Source of the DNA: Coneutiohabitans sp964457925
GTDB lineage: Bacteria; Zhuqueibacterota; Zhuqueibacteria; Zhuqueibacterales; Zhuqueibacteraceae
Length of the DNA stretch: 64,000 nt
Direction: 5' to 3'
Assembly (NCBI GenBank): GCA_964457925.1
Contig: CAYWGH010000010.1
Coordinates: forward strand, 62,001-126,000
The notes under the pieces were generated by a model, which ran no database searches, was not told where the DNA came from, and saw only the letters and a program-made list of their open reading frames with translations. The translations under genes and the position numbers were made by a program. Positions 26,345 to 34,644 of this stretch are shown here, piece after piece. Positions within the stretch are counted from its first letter, which is position 1. Every line of letters starts with the position of its first letter.

Positions 26345-29300
26345 TCATTTCAAATTGGGTACAACACCGCGTTCAAAAATGAGCATTTCCTCATAACGTT
26401 CTTTTTTCAACTGCGCTTCCGTCTGGTGTTTTTCCCAAGCCGGCAACGTCTTTAGAAAAATGACAGCTTCCAAACCACCGCCCGAATTGTCGGTGTCGCG
26501 CACTTCGAAGGCGACCACGTTCACGCCTGTTTTCAGAAAATTGGAAAAATCATGAATATTCGTTTTACCGCCGCTTGTTGCTGTGTTCATGACTTGCGCG
26601 ATGTACTCGCCATTGACAAAAAGATTATACGAGTCATCGGCCTGCATCTGAATCTGTCCGAACACGGGAAGGCCTTTGAGCTCGAAGGTTTTACGGAAAT
26701 AAGCGGTTTTGACATTGCTGTGACTGGCGCTCGAAACATTCGCCGCTTTCTCAATGTGCGGCACTCCGGCGGATGAATCACGCGGCGCTGCGGCGCGACT
26801 GTCGCCGGGCAACCAAACGCGTTTAGCATCGTAGCCGCTGAATACCGTTGAAGCGCCTAGCGCTTGCGCAGGCTGCCATTGCGCGGCGGCATAATCAACG
26901 GCCGTCCAGTTACGCGCGTATTGCGCCGTCACAGACCAGGTCTCATCACTTTTCACCGTGGTATCCGCAATGGCAAGATTCAGCTCTTGTGCATATTTGG
27001 CGGGGTCGCTGCGCACAAGAGTCAAGGTGATTTTCTCAGACCACGGATTTTCGATGCCATGATCACGCATCGCGAGAAACCCGGCCTCGAGAATCTCTTT
27101 TTTACTGTCGGTCAATGCAAAATTATTTTCTTCGAATGTAAATACCGCGTCTTGCCATTGATCTTTTGATTCCCGCCGCAGCTTCTCTTCAAATGCCAGA
27201 CGCTCCACATTCGCGACAGTTGCAAGCGAATCAACCTGGCGTGCATGGTTGAACACGAAACTTAACAGTTGATCCTCCGTGTCCTCCAGCGCACGCGCAC
27301 GCAGTTCAGCCTGCCGGGCGCCATTCAAGGTTTCGATGTAGGATTGCACCGCCGCTTTGGCAAACGAACGCCCAAAATCGATCAAATTCGCCATCTCCTC
27401 CTTCACGTCGTCAGCCTGAAAATCGGCGGTTTCAATCATGCGTTTGTACGTGCCAATATCGCCGGCATATTGCGACATGGCGCGTCTTGACAAGCCGACA
27501 TATTCACGCGCGAGCGCATTGTTGGTTTCAATGATTTTCCGGCGCGACAAATCCAGCCAGACGCTTTCGATGTCGAGTGAGTCGCATTCCTTGAGATTGC
27601 GTAGATGCGCCTGAATCGTCTGCGCCACCAACGGCTTGACAAACTTGCTCAACAATTGGTTGCGAAACTCAAGCGCCGTGATCTTGTCCATGTTTTCCGG
27701 CGTCGGCGCGTCGAGCAACTGCTTCATCGAAGCGCTGTTCAACTCCGCAATATCATAGATCACTTCCGAAACCTTGTCCTTGCTGCGTTGAATCCAGCGT
27801 CGCGCGACTTGCACGGTTGTATCTTCCAGGGCGAGCTTGGCATTGCGTACCGTCGTATCCGGAGGCTGGTTGTATTGGTTCGCTAAGCGTTCCAACGCGA
27901 GCGCCGCATGCTTGTAGGACTGCAGCGAGCGCTCGTACAAATCGGTAGCAGCCTGATTGATTTCTTTTTTGGCAACAATACGGCGGTTTTCATCGACTTC
28001 CGGTATTTCTTGATCAGCCCAGGTTTGGGCAAACTCTTCATAGGCCGCGCCGATTTTATGCGTGGCTTCGTACAAACGCAGGGTGCCAAAACTTGCAACC
28101 CGGGTATAGCCATTTATGATGTCGATCAGCGTATTTTTCTTGCGTTCCTTCGAAGCGTCCATCTGAGCTTTCGGCAGCTTGAAACGAATTTCGGCAAAAT
28201 CGCGGAATTTAAGCTCCGTCAGACGAAACAGCGCTTCCCCCGAGAAGAAATCATTATAATCCATCTCACGGCTGCGGAACTCGTCGCTTTTCCCCATGGC
28301 CTTTTCATACTCGGTGCGCGCTTGTGGCAGCAAACCTTTCCATTCAAAATATTCGCCGCGACGATAAAACGTCTCGACTACGCGCGGGGAATCCGGAAAG
28401 CGCACGGCATACTCGCCGTACACATTATTCGCTTCCTCGAGTTGATCGAGCTTGAGATGATAATTCGCGATGTCGTAAAACAAATCGTCAGCATCCTTTG
28501 AGCCGGGGTATTTATCCACAAACTTGCGATTCACCCGAATGGCGCGTTCCCAATCCTGGGCGCGCACAAAATTGACACTGGCATTGAACAGGCTGGTTTC
28601 CGCTTTAGCGGCGTCCGGTTCTTCATTCGCCAGGCGCTCGAACGTGATCGCGGCATTAAGAAAATCATTCAATTCGCCGTAATCATACGCCATGTTATTC
28701 AAGCCGCTGAGATAATGCGGCGATTTCGGAAAATTGTCCGTCAAAAGGGCGTACGTTTCGACCGCGCGGCGATACTCGCGCGCTTGATCGAATTCAAGTC
28801 CCGCGTTGTACAAGGCAAGATCGGCAAATTCCGCATTCGGCACCTCTTCATACACACGGCGATACTCTTCACCGGCGCGCACATGTTGTTCGATATGCGC
28901 CAAATCCTCGGCTTGCAAGAATATGGATTCTGCCAGGCGCTTCTCCGCTTTTACAGCATACTCACGATTGGGCGAATGAAGTTTGATGCGCTTGGCCACA
29001 ATTTCGCAGCTCTTGTAGTCAAGTTTGCCGAAGTAACTTTCCATCACAAGATACTCGGCGTAAGGCGCATCCGCGCTTTGCGGGAAATGCTTGAGCAATG
29101 TCTTAAAATACTTCAACGCGCCGGCGAATTCATTCTTGTTATAGTAAAGCGCGCCGGCTTGCGCCAAGCGCTCGGCTGTTTGCGGCTCATGGGGAAACAG
29201 CTTGATATAATTATCCAAGGCCGTCGCCAGGTTTTCTTCGCCGACTGACATCGGAATTGCTTCCAGCTTCAAGGCTTGACGCAAGCTATCACGATTCATC

Positions 29301-30997
29301 TCCACAGCCGCTTTCATTTCGCCGAGCTTCAACGGCAACACCTGCGGCCGGCGCATGGTATCCGCGCTTGCCATTTCCTGCGACAACGCCACGGCATTCT
29401 CGGCTGCCAGCTTCTGGAAACGGCTGTTCCAATACCGATTACTGATTTCAATATACTCTTTAAATGCCTCGGGAGGCTGTTTGAGCTTGGCATCCAATGT
29501 CAATGCGAGATTCCAATGAATCAACGCCGCCATCGTGTCTTTCGGAAACGCTACGAGATATTTCCGGCTGTCATTCACGGCCTGTGCATAAAGATTATTG
29601 TCGTTGTACTCGTCGGCCCGCTTGAGCAGCAAATTGACATTCTCGCGCAATGCACGTTCCGCCAAAGATTTGCCTTCCTTCCGAACATCGTCAGAGGTGT
29701 TGCTCGTCCACCAGGACGTGCCCTCGCGATAATCCATAAACAAACTGTCGCGCTGCATATACGCCATCTGCTCATCGTCGAGCGCGCGATAAGCCTCGGC
29801 AATTTTAGCGCGCACTGTCGGGGCTTTCGGCGCGTTGGGGTACATGCGCAGCAGAAGGCGAAATGCGCGAATCGCATTCTCATGCTCTTCTTTTACCGTC
29901 ATGTAAATGTCGCCGATCCGCATGAGAATATCGATGCCGTATTCCCGTCCCCCGAGATCCGTGAGATATTGCGCGGCCTTGTCCGGGCCTTCGTAGTCAA
30001 GAAACGAAATGCCGATGTATTCGATCGACTCTTCCAGCAGGCTGGGGTTGGTGATTTGGTTTTTGGGATCGAATTTTTTGGCGCGATACAGGTCATCCGC
30101 CAACAAGGTAAAATATGAGATCGCCTGCGGATAGTTGTTTAATTTGTAGTGCGCCCAGCCCATGCGATACAATGCCTCGTCGTATTTCGGGCTATCGCCG
30201 TATTTCAATACTTGCTGATAAATGGCGATGGCGCTGTCGAGCGCGCTTTTGGGGGGATTGAAATAATACTCCGCCACCCGAAAGAGCGCATCGGGAATGT
30301 AGCGGCTGTCGCGATACGTTTGAATAAAATCCTGATAAAGCTTTACCGCCTGCTCTCGCGGACCGAGATCTTCTGTTAAGAATGCAATGTTGTATGCCGC
30401 ATCGTCACGCAACGGGCTATCGGCGTGCTCGTCCAGGATGCGGCGATACAGGGTGAGCGAGGCGGTAAAATCCTTTTTCGGCTCGGCCGGAGATTCCGTC
30501 GCCAGGCCGGAATCGAGTTTGGCAAGCTGCCTTGAATAATTTTCCTGGGCTGCGGCATAACTTTCGAGAGATTTTTCATAGTACAGCTCGGCCAAGCGCA
30601 CGATCACTTTGTCTTTCACCTTGCTCTTGGGATGGCTGTTCAAAAAAGTCTCCATGTCGCGAATGCCCTTTTCACGCAATAATACGCGCTCGCGTTCGGT
30701 GCGCAGCCGTTGGCGCTCATAAAAATCCTTGTATTCGAGCAGCTCATCGATCGTGTAGGATCGCAAGGTCGAATCGGGATTCAAGCGCGAAATGGTCTTG
30801 CCTGCGTCTGGCTGGCGCGAGGGCGCGGTGAACGGCGCTTCGCGTACAATTTGACCCTGGGCGTTGTCGTTTGCCGACAGCGCGAGGCCGAGCAAACAGA
30901 CCCGCGCAAACAGCCTGATGCCCGGCAACTTGATGCGTCGTGGCGCGAATGCCTGCTTTGGTTGCGGTATGTCGGGGGTGCGATAATTCAAGATCAT
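26345..30997 (-). CDS. giant periplasmic TPR protein
   Basis: This 1550-residue protein has a signal-like hydrophobic stretch (about 27-42). Almost the whole length is tetratricopeptide-like helical repeats, with tell-tale units such as DDAAYNIAFLTEDLG, DALFRVAEYYF, EALYRMGWAHYKLNNYPQAI and DLALYNAGLEFDQAREYRRA. The last 180 residues form a beta-rich domain (KTAYFRKTFEL, DDSYNLFVNGEY) like a galactose-binding or jelly-roll carbohydrate module. Such proteins in AglT/AgmK-type clusters act as periplasmic scaffolds around energised transducers. It follows the other TPR gene after 138 bp. Confidence 0.85.
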   Translation of the reverse strand: MILNYRTPDIPQPKQAFAPRRIKLPGIRLFARVCLLGLALSANDNAQGQIVREAPFTAPSRQPDAGKTISRLNPDSTLRSYTIDELLEYKDFYERQRLRTERERVLLREKGIRDMETFLNSHPKSKVKDKVIVRLAELYYEKSLESYAAAQENYSRQLAKLDSGLATESPAEPKKDFTASLTLYRRILDEHADSPLRDDAAYNIAFLTEDLGPREQAVKLYQDFIQTYRDSRYIPDALFRVAEYYFNPPKSALDSAIAIYQQVLKYGDSPKYDEALYRMGWAHYKLNNYPQAISYFTLLADDLYRAKKFDPKNQITNPSLLEESIEYIGISFLDYEGPDKAAQYLTDLGGREYGIDILMRIGDIYMTVKEEHENAIRAFRLLLRMYPNAPKAPTVRAKIAEAYRALDDEQMAYMQRDSLFMDYREGTSWWTSNTSDDVRKEGKSLAERALRENVNLLLKRADEYNDNNLYAQAVNDSRKYLVAFPKDTMAALIHWNLALTLDAKLKQPPEAFKEYIEISNRYWNSRFQKLAAENAVALSQEMASADTMRRPQVLPLKLGEMKAAVEMNRDSLRQALKLEAIPMSVGEENLATALDNYIKLFPHEPQTAERLAQAGALYYNKNEFAGALKYFKTLLKHFPQSADAPYAEYLVMESYFGKLDYKSCEIVAKRIKLHSPNREYAVKAEKRLAESIFLQAEDLAHIEQHVRAGEEYRRVYEEVPNAEFADLALYNAGLEFDQAREYRRAVETYALLTDNFPKSPHYLSGLNNMAYDYGELNDFLNAAITFERLANEEPDAAKAETSLFNASVNFVRAQDWERAIRVNRKFVDKYPGSKDADDLFYDIANYHLKLDQLEEANNVYGEYAVRFPDSPRVVETFYRRGEYFEWKGLLPQARTEYEKAMGKSDEFRSREMDYNDFFSGEALFRLTELKFRDFAEIRFKLPKAQMDASKERKKNTLIDIINGYTRVASFGTLRLYEATHKIGAAYEEFAQTWADQEIPEVDENRRIVAKKEINQAATDLYERSLQSYKHAALALERLANQYNQPPDTTVRNAKLALEDTTVQVARRWIQRSKDKVSEVIYDIAELNSASMKQLLDAPTPENMDKITALEFRNQLLSKFVKPLVAQTIQAHLRNLKECDSLDIESVWLDLSRRKIIETNNALAREYVGLSRRAMSQYAGDIGTYKRMIETADFQADDVKEEMANLIDFGRSFAKAAVQSYIETLNGARQAELRARALEDTEDQLLSFVFNHARQVDSLATVANVERLAFEEKLRRESKDQWQDAVFTFEENNFALTDSKKEILEAGFLAMRDHGIENPWSEKITLTLVRSDPAKYAQELNLAIADTTVKSDETWSVTAQYARNWTAVDYAAAQWQPAQALGASTVFSGYDAKRVWLPGDSRAAAPRDSSAGVPHIEKAANVSSASHSNVKTAYFRKTFELKGLPVFGQIQMQADDSYNLFVNGEYIAQVMNTATSGGKTNIHDFSNFLKTGVNVVAFEVRDTDNSGGGLEAVIFLKTLPAWEKHQTEAQLKKERYEEMLIFERGVVPNLK

Positions 30998-31135
30998 GCT
31001 GAATCAGACTCGGTTAAATGGCTTCCTTCCATTCGCTCGAGGAGGTCTTTAGGGTTAGTTTCTCAGGCATCGCGACGGCGGCGGCCAAACCCGCCCGGTG
31101 CACCGTCGACAAACGATGCTGTGACTAGCGCCGTA

Positions 31136-34084
31136 TTAGGGCGTGATTTTTTCCGGTGTCGTGACTGTTTTTGCTGGTGTGTTTCGCAGCGTTTCAGATT
31201 CCGAAGTGTCAAAATAGAAAAAATCAAAATACTTTTGGTGTTCAAGCTTATCCAGGCGCACCTGTTCTTCCAGCAATTCTTCCTCAATGCGGTGCATTTC
31301 CTCGTCAAATCGTTGCAGGCGCAGTTGCAGGCTCGTTTGACGATCACGTAAAATCTCGTCGATGGAGGCAAGATTGGTGGCTTGCAGTTCGATCTTTTGC
31401 TCGCGGCGTTCCATTTCTTGAAAGGTGAGATCGCTCAAACCAAACCCGGAAAAATCCGCCCACTCATCAAAATCGCTGTGCACGTCGTCAATATCGTAGC
31501 TGCTCAGCCAGGTTTGAAAACGATCCATCCGGTATTTCAGATCGGTCAAGTCTTGTTGTAGAATTTCAAGATTTGTGACCAGCTCCGTTTTTTTGCGGTC
31601 ATTGCGCGCGAGTAAACTCTGGAATTGCGCCACGCTTTCTTGCAACCGCGACTGTTCACTTTCCATCTCCACCAGCAAACTGTCGACTATCTGCTTGCGA
31701 TATGCTGCGCCGCTTTCCTTAACGGCAAGCGGGTATTCCACCCAATAATTCACCGCCTGCACCGCACGATCTGCCTGATAGGTCTCCAGCGCTTTTACCG
31801 CACGATTGCGCTGTTGCACGGCCTTTTTGGCAACTTCAAGCTGGCCGTTTTTTTGTGCTTCGGCTATGACGCGATCGAAATAGCGAATCTGCACATACAT
31901 GCTTTGACGTTCGTCCGCGAATTCGTCCATCAACAAATTGCCTTTCGGGCCGCGATAGTTGAAATTGAGCAGGATCGCCTGCAAATTTTGCTTGGCCTGC
32001 GCAATCAATTCATAAAGCGGTTTATCCTGCCGCTCCAATACCTGCTGTTCCATCCGCTCAAGCTCGGTGAGTTGCGACACAATCAACCGGCGCTCTTCGT
32101 TATACTCGCTGGTTACGTCGAGCACGCCGCGTGCATTGGTGACATAGCGAAAATCTTTCATGGCGGAACCGGGGCGATCCAATAATCGCTTGCAATGCGC
32201 GCTCAACGCCAGCGCTTCATAGGTGTAATTTGACACGAGATAATTGCCCAACAAAGCCTCGGCCTGCGAGATGCTGCTTTCGAAATTGCCCTGCTTCATT
32301 TGCGTCCAAGCCAGGCCCAGCAAGCTCTGATCATAATTCTCGGAACCCTTCGACACTTGCTCGAAATACTTTGCGGCGGCGGCGTAATCGGCGCGTTCAT
32401 AATAGAGAAAGCCCAGCTTGAGCAGGGCATTGTTCCGCAGCAGCGTATTGAAAGCATTACTCCACGGCAACGTTTCCGCACTCGCAACAGCGTTAAAGTG
32501 TGACATTGCAGCAGAAGCATTGCCCAGGTTCACCTGTGCGATGCCGCGCAGATAACGCGCCGCCAGATGATACCTGGAACCTTCGGGAATGCGCGACAGT
32601 TCGACTTCCACCGCATTAAAGCGATCGAGCGAAAGATGATAATAGCCGGCAAGGTAACGCGCGCGCTCGAGAACTCTCGGTTCGATGCTCGCCGAGAGTG
32701 AGTCCATTTGGTGATAATATGCGAAGAACTGCTCCTGCCATTTCAGCGTTTGGGCGATGGTGATCAAACGCAACAGCGCCATGCCGCGAAACTTGCTCGC
32801 CGGATACTCGCGCAAAAGCTGTTCGTAAATCGTGAACGCTTCCGGAAAAATCGCGCGGCCATAAAGGGATTCGGCGCGGTAGAAAACCACCGCTTCCCAA
32901 TTCGGAGTGATGCTGTGCCGCGCAAAATAAGGATCATAATCCTGCCGCGCGGCTTGGAATTGCAAATCCGCAAGCAAATAACGCTCTGCCGCGTAATTCA
33001 GCAATGCATCGCTGAGATCGCGATTGAGCATGCGCAAAAACGAACGCGTGTCGGCGGTTTGCAATAAGTTCTTCTTGAGAATCGCATATTGCGTGCGTTT
33101 AACCTCGAAAGCGGTGTGCCGCCCGGCGCGCCATTCCTGAAAAGCCTTCTCCAGCGTGATCGCAGACGTGTCGGGTTGTTCGGAATATCCCAGCAAGTCT
33201 ATCAGGTTTTTGTCCAGCTTTGACAAAATTCCGCGGCGTTCCGCTTCCACATCGAGCGCCGCCGTGAGTGTCTGCGCTTTCCGCTGATCGAGCTTGTCGA
33301 GTTGATGCAAAACTTTGGTGAGCTGCTCGACTTCTTTCAGGTAGGCCTGGGCAAACGCCGGATCCTCATGTGTGACATCGTACATCTTGGCGACAATCGC
33401 CTGAATTTTTTCCTTCTGCTGCTTGACGATTTGCAGCGCGCTCGAATCGCGGCGCGCCACGGCAGAGCGCTCGAATCTCTCCAGCCGCTCGTACATGCGC
33501 AACACGGAATCGACTTCGACATCATACTCGCGCACCAACCCTGCCTTGTATCCGGTGGTCGGCAGGTTCTTTTTATAAATTTCACGGCTCTCCACCACGG
33601 TCATCAGCCGGTCGCGCAAATCGCTGAACTGTTCGAGCAACTCGTTGCGGTCTTCCGCGCGCAGCGTCTTGGAGAGCGCCTGAATTTCATCGAGCATCGC
33701 CAGAATCGCCTCCAACTCGGCCGTATAGTCATTGACCATGCGGTCCATATCGCCATAAATCTGGGTGAAGCCTGCATGATCTTTGGCGATGCCTTCCAGG
33801 CCGCGTTGCTTGATCTCCGCATAAAGATTCTTGATATTCTCCAGCAAAAGACGTTCTTGTGCGGCCGTCTCGACGAGATAATTTTTCGTTTTCTGGTCAA
33901 GGTAAAACTTGAGCCGTTCGCTGTAGCGCACCGTCTTTTGCTTGTCGAAGACGCCGCTCTCTTGTGCGGTTGCCGGAGAGTCAAGGAAGGGAATGAAATA
34001 CAGGCCGGAGAAGAGCAAACAAACAACAGCATTTTTTCTAGCGCGACCTGTCCTTAGTCCATTAGGCCACATGGTCTTCCTCAA
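31136..34084 (-). CDS. periplasmic TPR/coiled-coil protein
   Basis: This 982-residue exported protein is the first gene of the operon. It has a signal peptide (about 17-40, ending TAQES), an N-terminal coiled-coil half (about 45-330), TPR-like repeats in the middle (SLYGRAIFPEAFTIYEQLL; NALLKLGFLYYERADYAAAAKYFEQV) and a C-terminal coiled coil (about 720-950). No catalytic motif is seen. By context it is a scaffold partner of the 1550-residue TPR protein and the ExbB/ExbD/TonB-like motor. Confidence 0.82.
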   Translation of the reverse strand: MRKTMWPNGLRTGRARKNAVVCLLFSGLYFIPFLDSPATAQESGVFDKQKTVRYSERLKFYLDQKTKNYLVETAAQERLLLENIKNLYAEIKQRGLEGIAKDHAGFTQIYGDMDRMVNDYTAELEAILAMLDEIQALSKTLRAEDRNELLEQFSDLRDRLMTVVESREIYKKNLPTTGYKAGLVREYDVEVDSVLRMYERLERFERSAVARRDSSALQIVKQQKEKIQAIVAKMYDVTHEDPAFAQAYLKEVEQLTKVLHQLDKLDQRKAQTLTAALDVEAERRGILSKLDKNLIDLLGYSEQPDTSAITLEKAFQEWRAGRHTAFEVKRTQYAILKKNLLQTADTRSFLRMLNRDLSDALLNYAAERYLLADLQFQAARQDYDPYFARHSITPNWEAVVFYRAESLYGRAIFPEAFTIYEQLLREYPASKFRGMALLRLITIAQTLKWQEQFFAYYHQMDSLSASIEPRVLERARYLAGYYHLSLDRFNAVEVELSRIPEGSRYHLAARYLRGIAQVNLGNASAAMSHFNAVASAETLPWSNAFNTLLRNNALLKLGFLYYERADYAAAAKYFEQVSKGSENYDQSLLGLAWTQMKQGNFESSISQAEALLGNYLVSNYTYEALALSAHCKRLLDRPGSAMKDFRYVTNARGVLDVTSEYNEERRLIVSQLTELERMEQQVLERQDKPLYELIAQAKQNLQAILLNFNYRGPKGNLLMDEFADERQSMYVQIRYFDRVIAEAQKNGQLEVAKKAVQQRNRAVKALETYQADRAVQAVNYWVEYPLAVKESGAAYRKQIVDSLLVEMESEQSRLQESVAQFQSLLARNDRKKTELVTNLEILQQDLTDLKYRMDRFQTWLSSYDIDDVHSDFDEWADFSGFGLSDLTFQEMERREQKIELQATNLASIDEILRDRQTSLQLRLQRFDEEMHRIEEELLEEQVRLDKLEHQKYFDFFYFDTSESETLRNTPAKTVTTPEKITP

Positions 34085-34604
34085 TTATGGTAGAAAGCCA
34101 GCGCGATGCCTGGCGCAACAATCATTTTCTGCGCAGCTCGGAGTCGGCAGATGATTCGACCCGTGGTCTGCGGCACACAACCCATCCGTGGATTGCCGAT
34201 ACCTTATTAAACATTTTGTCTGAGGCTCTATATACTGGCATTGCCTCGCAATTACGTAAGTATTTTTTTTAAAATGCGCGCACCCCCATTCAAATTGTTA
34301 CAATATCCTTGCAACTGATTCTAATACTCATGGTACAATTGCCCGGCGTGGGTTGGCAGTTTCACCTCGCAACGCAATAGTACCGACAATAAGTGAAAAT
34401 GCCGATTTTATTCGATAGTGGGTGAGGCGGCTTGCGTGGCAGGGGTCGAAGTGGATGGAATCCACATCCACAGGTGAGCGTTGACCTAAACACAATGCAA
34501 AATTCGAGAGAAGTTACTGCAAAAGTCTCAATGCTTGTTTTGAGGGATTGGGGGGCAATGCAGAGGGAGGGGCACAATGGCAAGCCCAGCACCGGCGGGC
34601 TGGC
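34085..34604. other. intergenic region between TPR operon and hypervariable gene
   Basis: About 520 bp. It contains the promoter side of the minus-strand TPR operon (AT-rich at 34190-34330) and the downstream flank of the FGE gene. A hairpin GTGGAT-GGA-ATCCAC lies near 34449. No adenine-rich copy of the variable region (template repeat) is present here. Confidence 0.45.
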
Positions 34605-34633
34605 AGGCCTGGCCGCGCCGCTGGGCCAGGCCT
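34605..34633 (-). other. DGR-type hairpin downstream of variable region 1
   Basis: Perfect 10-bp arms AGGCCTGGCC / GGCCAGGCCT surround a 9-nt loop (GCGCCGCTG on the plus strand), 25 bp past the end of variable region 1 and just after the stop codon. In characterised retroelements a hairpin at this place promotes retrohoming. The loop matches those after the other two variable regions. Confidence 0.75.
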
Positions 34634-34644
34634 TGCCGCCCGCC

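Noticed and set aside
34085..34604. DGR template repeat in the flank of variable region 1
   Set aside because: I looked for an AAC-rich copy of the variable region on both strands in the island flanks and found none.
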